Shown piece after piece: positions 1 to 7,462 of a stretch of DNA of 64,000 bases. The stretch comes from Pararhizobium arenae (lineage in GTDB: Bacteria > Pseudomonadota > Alphaproteobacteria > Rhizobiales > Rhizobiaceae): NCBI RefSeq assembly GCF_001931685.1, contig NZ_MOOY01000008.1, positions 62,001 to 126,000 of the forward strand. The letters run 5' to 3'. Position numbers and translations under genes: made by a program. Below the pieces are notes generated by a model that did no database searches, had not been told where the DNA came from, and worked only from the letters and a program-made list of their open reading frames with translations. Numbering within the stretch: position 1 is the first letter of the stretch; every line of letters begins with the position of its first letter.

Positions 1-247
1 CAACGTCGTCGTTCCCGATGCCTGGCTCGGCAAGAGCCCTACCACGGCCAGCGTCGATATGACCAAGGCCATTCGCAACATTCAGGCGATCCTGAACAAC
101 AACGGCTTCAATGCCGGCGCGCCCGACGGCAAGGTCGGCGCCAAGACGGTGGAGGCCATCAAGGCCTTCCAGAAATCGATCGGTCAGGAGCCGACCGGCC
201 AGATCAACGATGCCCTCGTCCGCGAGCTTTTGAAGCGAAACGGATAA
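1..247 (+). CDS. C-terminal part of a peptidoglycan-binding-domain protein (5' truncated)
   Basis: The frame is open from base 2, upstream of the first internal ATG at 59, so this is the tail of a longer protein cut by the window edge. The visible ~81 residues end in one PG_binding_1-type module: NIQAILNNNGFNAGAPDGKV, then AIKAFQKSIG and LVRELL. This is the usual three-helix peptidoglycan-binding repeat with its GxxDGxxG turn. Such a module at the C-terminus normally docks a periplasmic or membrane protein on the cell wall. The catalytic or membrane part lies outside the window, so the full function is unknown. A GC-rich hairpin follows the stop codon. Confidence 0.75.
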   Translation, partial: NVVVPDAWLGKSPTTASVDMTKAIRNIQAILNNNGFNAGAPDGKVGAKTVEAIKAFQKSIGQEPTGQINDALVRELLKRNG

Positions 248-555
248 GCGACGCCTGCGGCCCCAATAATGCCGCAGAGCGACCGGAAAACATTGCGCGG
301 TCAGGCTAGGCTCGTTGAGCAAGCCGGTTCAATCTCCCCCTCGATGCGTCTGAGCGGGGTGGTTGTCGGTCGAGGCAGCGCAAAAGGTCCTGACTGGCTA
401 TTTCAGAGGGGATGTTCCCCTGATGTTTTTCCATTCGAGGGCGGACCTACAGGCCGCCGCTATTGAGCCCTGTCGGGGCATAATGAATTTGGATGCGGTT
501 TCGCGGGCACGTATTCGTGCAGGCGACGACGTATCTGCTTTTCGAGGTCTGCGTT
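248..555. other. Intergenic region, 308 bases
   Basis: No convincing gene is seen here. A stem-loop at 255-277 (7-bp arms CTGCGGC and GCCGCAG, 9-base loop) lies just after the preceding stop codon and may be a transcription terminator, although it has no T-run. The remaining bases probably carry the promoter of the TauE/SafE gene, for which no clear -35/-10 pair can be picked by eye. Confidence 0.4.
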
Positions 556-1482
556 GTGACGATCTACCTGCCCATTGCGGAATTGTCGGTCAATATCCTG
601 ATCATCCTCGGCATGGGCGCGGCTGTGGGCTTTTTGTCCGGCATGTTTGGCGTCGGTGGCGGGTTTCTGATTACGCCGCTGCTGATCTTCTACAACATTC
701 CGCCCGTCGTCGCCGTCGCCACCGGTGCCAATCAGGTGGTTGCTTCCTCGATCTCCGGTGCGATCACCCATTTTCGCCGCGGTACGATCGATATCAAGCT
801 CGGCACGGTTCTTCTCTGCGGAGGTCTCGCGGGAGCGACCCTCGGCATATGGCTGTTTGCGCTGTTGCGCCGCATTGGTCAGCTCGATCTCGTCATTTCG
901 CTGGCATATGTGTTGCTGCTTGGCACGGTCGGCTCCTTGATGCTCTGGGAAAGCATCAACGCCCTTCGCCGCGCCGCCCGTAACGAACAGGTGACGCTGA
1001 AGCGGCCCGGCAACCACAACTGGGTGCACCGCCTGCCGCTGAAGATGCGTTTCAAGAAATCGAAAATCTATCTCAGCGTCATACCCGTTGCCGCCCTCGG
1101 CTTCTGTATCGGCATTCTGACTTCGGTCATGGGCGTCGGCGGTGGGTTCATCATGGTGCCGGCCATGATCTATCTGCTGCGCATCCCCACCAACGTCGTC
1201 GTCGGAACATCGCTGTTCCAGATCATTTTCGTTTCGGCCTATACGGTCATCGTCCAGGCGACCGCGAACTACACGGTCGATATCGTACTCGCCTTTGTGC
1301 TGATGGTAGCCGGCGTGATCGGTGCGCAATACGGCGTTCGCGTTGGCCAGCGGTTGCGCGGCGAACAGTTGCGAGCACTTCTTGCGCTGCTCGTTCTGGC
1401 CGTTGGTCTCCGTCTTGCCATCGAGCTGATCATTCCCCCAAAGGAAGTCTATTCGGTCGTGTCTGCGGGGCTCGGCTTCTGA
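556..1482 (+). CDS. Sulfite exporter TauE/SafE (TSUP) family permease
   Basis: A 308-residue integral membrane protein with about eight hydrophobic segments arranged as two homologous halves. Each half begins with the family's glycine-rich loop: GMFGVGGGFLITP near the N-terminus and SVMGVGGGFIMVP in the middle. These are the signature of the TSUP family, which moves sulfite, sulfoacetate or other small organosulfur anions across the inner membrane. The frame could start at 493, but the GTG at 556 (VTIYLPIAEL) is preceded by GAGG and matches the usual N-terminus. The stop overlaps the next start (TGATG), so it is translationally coupled to the TIGR02186 gene. The substrate is not identifiable from sequence. 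Confidence 0.85.
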   Translation: MTIYLPIAELSVNILIILGMGAAVGFLSGMFGVGGGFLITPLLIFYNIPPVVAVATGANQVVASSISGAITHFRRGTIDIKLGTVLLCGGLAGATLGIWLFALLRRIGQLDLVISLAYVLLLGTVGSLMLWESINALRRAARNEQVTLKRPGNHNWVHRLPLKMRFKKSKIYLSVIPVAALGFCIGILTSVMGVGGGFIMVPAMIYLLRIPTNVVVGTSLFQIIFVSAYTVIVQATANYTVDIVLAFVLMVAGVIGAQYGVRVGQRLRGEQLRALLALLVLAVGLRLAIELIIPPKEVYSVVSAGLGF

Positions 1483-2270
1483 TGCGCGCGTTCGCCTCCT
1501 TACTCTGCTGCATGCTTTTCCTTGCCGCCTTCGCACGGGCGCAGGCCGAGCCGCAGGACTTCACCGAAAAGCTCGAAATCGGCATTTCCACCGACGAAAT
1601 CGCCATCACCTCGGATTTCCGCGGCGCAGATATCACCATCTTCGGTGCGATCGACGGTTTCGATACGACCTTGCTGGCCCAGGGCAAGTACAACATCGTG
1701 GTGGCGCTTGAGGGGCCGAAGGAAAATTCGACCGTGCGCAAGAAGGAGCGCGTTTTCGGCATCTGGATCAACACGAGCTCGATGACGTTCGAACTCGTGC
1801 CTGAGTCCTATTCGCTGTCCTCGACGCGCGACATCGAAACGATCGCGCCACCACAGTACATGAACAATATGGGTATCGGTGTGAACCATATGCCGCTGAA
1901 TCCGGTCGGTTACATCGGCGATGGTTCGCGCGTCGGCGAGTTTCGCGATGCCTTCCGCCGGCTGCGTGAGGCGACGGGCGTCTACCAGCGCGATCCCGGC
2001 GGCGTTCAGTTCATCAGTTCCAGCCTGTTCAAGGCATCGGTACGTCTGCCGGCCGATGTGCCGAACGGGGTGCATGTGGTGCGCGCCTATCTTTTCCGTG
2101 ATGGTCTTTTTGTCGCTGCCAAGGCCCTGCCGCTGCGTGTCGTCAAGACAGGTCTCGAGCAGGCGCTGACCCGCGCGGCCCATGAATCGCCGTTTCTCTA
2201 TGGCATTGTCGCTGTGCTGCTTGCGGTTATCACCGGTTGGCTGGCCAGCATCGTCTTCCGCCGCGACTGA
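1482..2270 (+). CDS. TIGR02186 family membrane-anchored periplasmic protein
   Basis: A 262-residue protein with a cleavable-looking signal peptide (hydrophobic residues 5-18, then ARAQA). A long beta-rich periplasmic region follows, and one C-terminal membrane helix (FLYGIVAVLLAVITGW) ends in an arginine-containing tail. This architecture and its position directly behind a TauE/SafE permease match the TIGR02186 family of alphaproteobacteria, whose role is unknown. The start overlaps the permease stop, so the two are probably made in fixed ratio and may form one transport complex. The family assignment is from sequence pattern and context; the partnership is inference. Confidence 0.8.
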   Translation: MRAFASLLCCMLFLAAFARAQAEPQDFTEKLEIGISTDEIAITSDFRGADITIFGAIDGFDTTLLAQGKYNIVVALEGPKENSTVRKKERVFGIWINTSSMTFELVPESYSLSSTRDIETIAPPQYMNNMGIGVNHMPLNPVGYIGDGSRVGEFRDAFRRLREATGVYQRDPGGVQFISSSLFKASVRLPADVPNGVHVVRAYLFRDGLFVAAKALPLRVVKTGLEQALTRAAHESPFLYGIVAVLLAVITGWLASIVFRRD

Positions 2271-2330
2271 TCGGCTTTGCGATCGGCAGGAAAACAGGCT
2301 ATTGCCACGGAAACATCAGGAGATTGATCC

Positions 2331-2567
2331 ATGAAGCCGATTTTCGTTCAGCTGCAGTGCGCGCCGGGCAAGACCTATGAGGTTGCCGACGAGATCTACC
2401 GCAAGGAAATCGTCTCGGAGATGTATTCCACCAGCGGCGATTACGACCTGATGATCAAGATCTATGTGAGCGAAGATCAGGATATCGGCAAGTTCATCAA
2501 CGACAACATCGCCACCGTGCCGGGCATCAACCGCTCGCTGACGACGCTGACCTTCAACGCCTTCTGA
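2331..2567 (+). CDS. Stand-alone Lrp/AsnC ligand-binding (RAM) domain protein
   Basis: The 78 residues are one RAM domain without a DNA-binding helix-turn-helix. It has the beta-alpha-beta ferredoxin-like pattern (FVQLQCAPGKTYEVADEI) and the typical SGDYDLMIKIYV strand, ending in PGINRSLTTLTF. In full Lrp/AsnC regulators this domain binds amino acids and drives oligomerisation. Single-domain versions occur widely in bacteria and have been proposed to be amino-acid sensors or partners of full-length regulators. A strong AGGAG lies 8 bases before the ATG. It is probably transcribed alone; its target cannot be inferred. Confidence 0.85.
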   Translation: MKPIFVQLQCAPGKTYEVADEIYRKEIVSEMYSTSGDYDLMIKIYVSEDQDIGKFINDNIATVPGINRSLTTLTFNAF

Positions 2568-2742
2568 CCGGCGTCCAGGCTTTCTCTTTCCTCCGTCTTG
2601 CACTCGCATTGCTGCAGCTTTCCGGCTTCGGCATGATCGCCGCGTGCCCTGTCGCTGGCCGGTTGCGTTCCAGAAACGTTTTGCTATGATCGACTGATTG
2701 CAAAATGAAATCAGTTTTGCTGCAAGACGCGGAGGAGAAGTC

Positions 2743-3315
2743 ATGCGCAAGCTCATCGTCTGGAATCTCATGACGCTCGACGGATATTTCGAGGGTTCCA
2801 AGCCTTGGGATCTCGGGTTTCACACGTTTGCCTGGGGCAGCGATCTCGAGCAGCTGAGCCGCGATCAGCTCTACCGCGAGGGTGATCTTCTCGTCTTCGG
2901 CCGCAAGACCTACGACGGTATGGCGGCATACTGGACGACGACGGAAGAGGAAGGCGAGATCAAGACGCGGATGAACAGCATCGCCAAAATCTGCGTCTCC
3001 CGCAGCCTGACGGAGGCAAGCTGGAACAATACGCGCGTCGTCAGCGATCCGGTGGCCGAACTGATCAAACTCAAACAAGAGCCAGGACAGTCGATCTTCG
3101 TCTTCGGTAGCGCCGAGCTGGTGAAAAGCTTGATGGACGCCGGCCTGATCGACGAAATCCGGCTCTGCCTCGTGCCCGTCGTGCTCGGCGGCGGCAATCC
3201 CCACTTCAAGCCATCCAGCCAGCGGAAGCCAATGACTTTGCTGGAGGCTCGACCGTTGGCAAATGGGGCGGTGATTCTGCGGTATGGCGTGGGTGAACCG
3301 AAACCGGCGGCTTGA
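2743..3315 (+). CDS. Dihydrofolate reductase / RibD C-terminal domain family protein
   Basis: A 190-residue protein starting MRKLIVWNLMTLDGYFEG, the first strand and loop of the RibD-C/DHFR fold. It continues with VFGRKTYDGMAAYW and the late VFGSAEL and PVVLGGG segments that shape the NADPH site. The family uses NADPH to reduce pterin- or flavin-precursor-like substrates, but single-domain members are mostly of unknown substrate. The frame opens at 2698, but GGAGGAG directly before 2743 fixes the start. No neighbouring folate or riboflavin genes support a specific pathway. It reads toward the toxin-antitoxin pair but is separated from it by its own promoter region. Confidence 0.8.
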   Translation: MRKLIVWNLMTLDGYFEGSKPWDLGFHTFAWGSDLEQLSRDQLYREGDLLVFGRKTYDGMAAYWTTTEEEGEIKTRMNSIAKICVSRSLTEASWNNTRVVSDPVAELIKLKQEPGQSIFVFGSAELVKSLMDAGLIDEIRLCLVPVVLGGGNPHFKPSSQRKPMTLLEARPLANGAVILRYGVGEPKPAA

Positions 3316-3359
3316 GTGTGTCTGACCAGACGATTTCTTGAATTTTGCGGTCGTTCGTT

Positions 3360-3385
3360 TATTGTGGTCACTAGTGACTACAATA
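3360..3385. promoter_or_regulatory. 26-bp near-perfect palindrome, candidate toxin-antitoxin operator
   Basis: The palindrome centres on CTAG (3371-3374). Twelve of 13 base pairs are complementary, the only mismatch being 3366 with 3379. It ends 8 bases before the antitoxin ATG at 3394. Phd/YefM-type antitoxins repress their own operons by binding short palindromes at the promoter, so this is the obvious autoregulatory site. The binding itself is inferred. Confidence 0.65.
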
Positions 3386-3393
3386 GGTGTGCG

Positions 3394-3645
3394 ATGTCGA
3401 CAGTGGGCGTAAGGGATGCAAAGGCCGACTTCTCCAATCTGGTGGATGAAGCCACGAAAGGTGAGTTTGTAACAATCACGCGGCACGGCAAGCCAGTTGC
3501 AGCTATCGTCAGTATTGAAGCTGCAGAAGCTGCGCGGAAAGTCTTGGGAAAAACGCGACCGAATTTCGGCGACTATCTGATGGAATTTCCCGGCGGTATC
3601 GAGTTCGAGCGCAATTCGTCCGGAATGCGTGATGTCGATCTATGA
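3394..3645 (+). CDS. Phd/YefM-type antitoxin
   Basis: An 83-residue protein with the compact Phd fold. It has an N-terminal DNA-binding and dimerisation core (MSTVGVRDAKADFSNLVDEA, then VTITRHGKPVAAIVS) and a charged C-terminal tail that would wrap the toxin (FPGGIEFERN). The longer frame from 3316 would read through the promoter palindrome, so the ATG at 3394 is preferred. Its last bases overlap the toxin start (ATGA), the usual coupling for type II toxin-antitoxin pairs. It should bind VapC and repress the operon through the upstream palindrome. Confidence 0.87.
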   Translation: MSTVGVRDAKADFSNLVDEATKGEFVTITRHGKPVAAIVSIEAAEAARKVLGKTRPNFGDYLMEFPGGIEFERNSSGMRDVDL

Positions 3646-4076
3646 GCGGCTATCTTCTCGATACCAGCGCTCTTTCCCGCTTTGCACCGGGGCGTCCGGA
3701 CGTTTCTCCTGAGCTGCGTCATTGGGTGCGTGAAAAGGGTGCAAGCGATTTGCTTTTTGTTTCCGCGATGACCATCGCGGAAATCGAAAAGGGAATTCGC
3801 AAGCTTGAACGTCAGGGAGCAAACGCAAGAACTGAACGTTTGCGCCAATGGCTGGAAGGCATTCTATCGACATTTGAAGATCGTATCCTGCCGATGGATA
3901 CGGTTGTTGCCCTTCAGGTCGGGACCATCGAGGACGACGCGGCGGGTCGTGGTCGTAGTCCGGGATTGGCCGATGTGATCATCGCCGCGACTGCCCGAGT
4001 GCATGGGCACACCGTCGTTACGGATAATATCCGTCACTTCGAAAAGCTTGGTGTGGCTTTCGAGCGTCCACTTTAA
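3642..4076 (+). CDS. vapC: VapC-type PIN-domain ribonuclease toxin
   Basis: A 144-residue PIN-domain protein. The acidic residues that bind Mg2+ are all visible: Asp in GYLLDTSALSRF near the N-terminus, Glu in TIAEIEKGI, and the C-terminal pair in SPGLADVIIAATA and HTVVTDNIRHF. VapC toxins are sequence-specific RNases, often cutting initiator tRNA or rRNA. The gene overlaps its antitoxin by four bases. It ends four bases from the convergent pdeM stop, leaving no room for a separate terminator. The full set of motifs suggests an active toxin; the RNA target is unknown. Confidence 0.88.
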   Translation: MSGYLLDTSALSRFAPGRPDVSPELRHWVREKGASDLLFVSAMTIAEIEKGIRKLERQGANARTERLRQWLEGILSTFEDRILPMDTVVALQVGTIEDDAAGRGRSPGLADVIIAATARVHGHTVVTDNIRHFEKLGVAFERPL

Positions 4077-4080
4077 AATT

Positions 4081-4806
4081 TCACCCCACCAGGTTCCCAA
4101 ACGGCACCGAATAAATTCGGTCACGCCCCAGCATGTGGGCGACGAGGCGGGGGCGGTCGAAGAGGCCGGTCAGCGCCTTGTGGCGCAGGTCTAGGCCGCC
4201 GGTGGTTACGCCGAAGGCGGGCATGATCATTCGCAAGCCATCCGTGGCGAAACAGGCGCGACGCACCCGTTTTTCACGACGCACGACCGTTGCGGCCGGA
4301 TGCAGGTGGCCGGCAATTTCGCCCTGGGGATTGTCCACAGAGGGTTCGTGGCGGAAGACGAGGTTGGCGAGGCGCAGCACGTCCATGGAGGTGCCGGGCA
4401 GGGTCATCGCGCCGTCGGGATCGTGGTTGCCGTTGATCCAGATCCATTCGCGACCGCGCGCCATAGTTTCGATCATCTCGCGAAACTGCGGTGGCATCAG
4501 GCTGGAGCCCCGTCGATCGTGAAAGTTGTCGCCGAGGCTGATGACGATTTTCGGATCGTGTCTTGTGATGATCGCTTCGAGAATGCGCAGCGTCGCCAGC
4601 GTATCGTAGGGCGGCAGCATCATGCCGCGACGGGCGAAGGCAGACCCTTTTTCCAGGTGCAGATCGGACACGACGAGTACGCCGAGATCGGGCAGGTGCA
4701 ATCCGCCCAGCGGGTCGCAGAAACCGGCGGTTCCGTTGATCTCGATCCGTTCTGACAGAGCCGGATAAGCGCTTGCTGTCCTGGTTGCGAAGGCGAGGCG
4801 ATGCAT
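4081..4806 (-). CDS. pdeM: Ligase-associated DNA damage response endonuclease PdeM
   Basis: A 241-residue calcineurin-like metallophosphoesterase. The metal-binding motifs occur in order: DLHLEKG, GDNFHDR, GNHDPD and a late AGHLHPA. This order and size match PdeM, the nuclease or phosphodiesterase encoded beside Lhr-type helicases in bacterial DNA-repair clusters. It lies 25 bases downstream of the helicase on the same strand, so the two are probably co-transcribed. The complete four-gene version of the cluster also has an ATP-dependent ligase and an exonuclease. Neither is next to it here, so partner enzymes must be elsewhere or absent. Confidence 0.85.
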   Translation of the reverse strand: MHRLAFATRTASAYPALSERIEINGTAGFCDPLGGLHLPDLGVLVVSDLHLEKGSAFARRGMMLPPYDTLATLRILEAIITRHDPKIVISLGDNFHDRRGSSLMPPQFREMIETMARGREWIWINGNHDPDGAMTLPGTSMDVLRLANLVFRHEPSVDNPQGEIAGHLHPAATVVRREKRVRRACFATDGLRMIMPAFGVTTGGLDLRHKALTGLFDRPRLVAHMLGRDRIYSVPFGNLVG

Positions 4807-4831
4807 GTCGTCCAGTCGTCGTTTCAGCGGC

Positions 4832-7360
4832 TCAGTGGCCGGCCTTGATCTCGTTCATCAGTTCGTCCGCCGCCTCCGCCAGGAGAATATCCTGGGCTTC
4901 ACCGGCAACGGTCTCTCTGCCGATTTCCAGCATGATCGGCACGGCCAGCGGTGAAACCCGGTCCAGTTGCTGGTGGCGGATGTGGCTTTTGATTCGCATC
5001 AGCATATCGCCAAGCCGGCCGATATCCAAAAGCCCCGTTGCCGCGTCGTTGCGCGTGGCTTCAAGCAGGATGTGATCCGGCTCATGGCTGCGCAATACGT
5101 CGTAAATGAGATCGGCCGAAACCGTGACCTGCCGTCCCGACTTCTCCTTGCCCGGATGCCGCTGTTCGATGAGCCCGGCAATGACAGCACAATTGCGAAA
5201 CGTACGCTTCAGAAGGAAGCTTTCATTCAGCCATGCCTCGAGATCGTCCCCCAGCATATCCTCATCGAAGAGCGCGCCGAGCGACGGTTTTCCCTTCTTG
5301 AAGGCGACACCCATGTCTTCCAGCCCCCAGATGGCAAGCGAATAGTCGGTCGCGACGAAGCCGAGAGGTTTCAGTCCCGCCCGGTCGAGGCGACGCGTGA
5401 GCAGCATGCCGAGCGTCTGGTGCGCCAGCCGCCCCTCGAAGGCATAGGACACCATGAAATGCCGTTTGCCGTGCGGGAAGGTCTCGATCAGCAGTTCGTC
5501 TTCCTTCGGCAGTCGGGAAAAGTCTTTTTGAAGCGAAAGCCAATCGCGCACCTGTTCGGGCAGGGTCGCATGGTGGTTCGGGTCTGCCAGCATTTTTCTC
5601 ACCTGCGCGGCGAGATAGGTGGAAAGCGGAAATTTGCCGCCGGCATAGGAAGGCACTTTCGGGTCGAGCGTATAGCCCTGGCTCACCAGACATTCGTTCT
5701 CGCGAATACCCTCAAACCGCAGCACCTTGCCGGAAAACAGAAACGTATCCCCCGGCGACAGCATTTCGAGAAAATACTCCTCGACCTTGCCGAGCGACAT
5801 GCCGCCGCGTCCGATACTGCCGCGCGCGTTTCGCTTGACCATGCGGACATTGAGCATCGGCGACTCGATGATCGTGCCGATGTTCAGCCGGTATTGCTGG
5901 GCGATCTGCGGATTGGACACACGCCAGAGCCCGTCGGCGGTCTTGCGGATCTTGGCGTAGCGTTCATAGGTGCGCAGCGCATAGCCGCCGGTCGCGACGA
6001 AATCGACGATACGCTCGAAGGTTTCCCAGGAAAGATCGGCATAGGGCGAGGCGCTGATGATCTCGGCGTAAAGCTCCAGCGGATCGAAAGGCGCGGCGCA
6101 GGCCATGCCGAGCACATGCTGGGCGAGCACATCGAGCGCGCCGCGCCCGACCGGCGGCGTGTCCTGCGCGCCGAGATAATTGGCGTCGAGCGCCGCCTGG
6201 CATTCCATCACCTCGAAGCGATTGGCCGGCACGAGGATGGCCCGGCTCGGCTCATCCATGCGGTGATTGGCGCGGCCGATGCGCTGGGCAAGCCGGCTCG
6301 CTCCCTTCGGCGCTCCGACATGGATGACCATATCGACATCGCCCCAGTCGATGCCGAGATCGAGCGTCGATGTCGCGACGACGGCGCGCAGCTTGTTTTC
6401 TGCCATCGCCGCTTCCACCCGCCGCCGCTGGCCGACATCGAGCGAGCCGTGATGCAGGGCGATCGGCAGGTTGTCGTCGTTGATGGTCCAGAGTTCCTGA
6501 AACAGTCGCTCCGCCTGGCTGCGGGTGTTGACGAAGAGCAGGGTGGTTTTGGTATCGCGGATCGCCTCATAGACCGCCGGCATGGCATAGGCGGCCTGAT
6601 GGCCGGACCACGGCACGCGCTCCTCGGTTCTCAAAATGCTGATTTCGGGCTTGGCGCCGCCGGTGACGGTGATCAGGCCGGCATGGCGGTCTTCGTCCGG
6701 CACCTGTGCCACCAGCCAGCGTTGCAGATCCATGGGATCGGCGACGGTGGCGGAAAGGCCGATCGTCTGCATCGAGGGTGCAAGCCGCCTCAATCGTGAC
6801 AGCCCAAGCGACAGCAGGTGCCCGCGTTTGGAGGTGACGAGCGAATGCAACTCGTCGAAGACGACGTATTTCAAATCCTTGAAGAAACGCTCTGCCTCGC
6901 CATTCGCCAGCAGAAGCGCAAGCTGTTCCGGCGTCGTCAGCAGGATATCCGGCGGATTAAGTTTCTGCCGCTGGCGCTTGGCCTGCGGCGTGTCGCCCGT
7001 GCGGTTTTCGATGCGCACCGGCAGGCCCATTTCGGTCACCGGCTTCATCAGGTTGCGCTCGATATCGACGGCCAGCGCCTTGAGCGGCGAGATATAGAGC
7101 GTGTGGATGCCGGAGAAGGCCGATCCGGGCGGGATCTTGCCGCGCTCCGTCAGCGAAACGAGGGAAGGCAGGAAGCCGGCCAGCGTCTTGCCGGCTCCGG
7201 TCGGAGCAATCAGCAACATGCTCTCGCCGCCCTGAACCCGCGAAAGAAGATCGAGCTGGTGGGCGCGCGGACGCCAGCCCTTTTCCGCGAACCAGCGCAG
7301 GAAGGGAGCGGGGAGGGCGATGGGCGACTGCGCGGCCCTTGCGGGATCGATCTGGTTCAC
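4832..7360 (-). CDS. Ligase-associated Lhr-type DEXH-box DNA helicase
   Basis: An 842-residue superfamily 2 helicase. Walker A is APTGAGKT (residues 52-59) and motif II is DELH (169-172). SLSATV-like motif III is seen as GLSATVADP, and motif VI as QRIGRANHRMD. The length and the C-terminal region with ARGSIGRGGMSLGKVEEYF match the ligase-associated Lhr family rather than the ~1500-residue Lhr. It should translocate on single-stranded DNA and unwind duplexes during repair, acting with PdeM just downstream. The start is a GTG with no strong ribosome site, so a nearby alternative start is possible. Large open frames on the opposite strand are shadows of its codon bias. Confidence 0.88.
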   Translation of the reverse strand: MNQIDPARAAQSPIALPAPFLRWFAEKGWRPRAHQLDLLSRVQGGESMLLIAPTGAGKTLAGFLPSLVSLTERGKIPPGSAFSGIHTLYISPLKALAVDIERNLMKPVTEMGLPVRIENRTGDTPQAKRQRQKLNPPDILLTTPEQLALLLANGEAERFFKDLKYVVFDELHSLVTSKRGHLLSLGLSRLRRLAPSMQTIGLSATVADPMDLQRWLVAQVPDEDRHAGLITVTGGAKPEISILRTEERVPWSGHQAAYAMPAVYEAIRDTKTTLLFVNTRSQAERLFQELWTINDDNLPIALHHGSLDVGQRRRVEAAMAENKLRAVVATSTLDLGIDWGDVDMVIHVGAPKGASRLAQRIGRANHRMDEPSRAILVPANRFEVMECQAALDANYLGAQDTPPVGRGALDVLAQHVLGMACAAPFDPLELYAEIISASPYADLSWETFERIVDFVATGGYALRTYERYAKIRKTADGLWRVSNPQIAQQYRLNIGTIIESPMLNVRMVKRNARGSIGRGGMSLGKVEEYFLEMLSPGDTFLFSGKVLRFEGIRENECLVSQGYTLDPKVPSYAGGKFPLSTYLAAQVRKMLADPNHHATLPEQVRDWLSLQKDFSRLPKEDELLIETFPHGKRHFMVSYAFEGRLAHQTLGMLLTRRLDRAGLKPLGFVATDYSLAIWGLEDMGVAFKKGKPSLGALFDEDMLGDDLEAWLNESFLLKRTFRNCAVIAGLIEQRHPGKEKSGRQVTVSADLIYDVLRSHEPDHILLEATRNDAATGLLDIGRLGDMLMRIKSHIRHQQLDRVSPLAVPIMLEIGRETVAGEAQDILLAEAADELMNEIKAGH

Positions 7361-7462
7361 GCGAACAAATGTAGATCAAACCGCGCGGAATTGAAGGGCG
7401 GTATCGCTTTCGCGCCTCAAATTTCCGATGCTCTTGCAGCCGGTTGGGTGTAGGATGCGGCC

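Noticed and set aside
4967-6799. 610-codon open frame on the plus strand antisense to the Lhr-type helicase
   Set aside because: It lies wholly inside a well-supported helicase gene, has no ribosome site or recognisable domain, and is rich in Arg, Gly, His and Asp as expected for an antisense shadow in GC-rich DNA.
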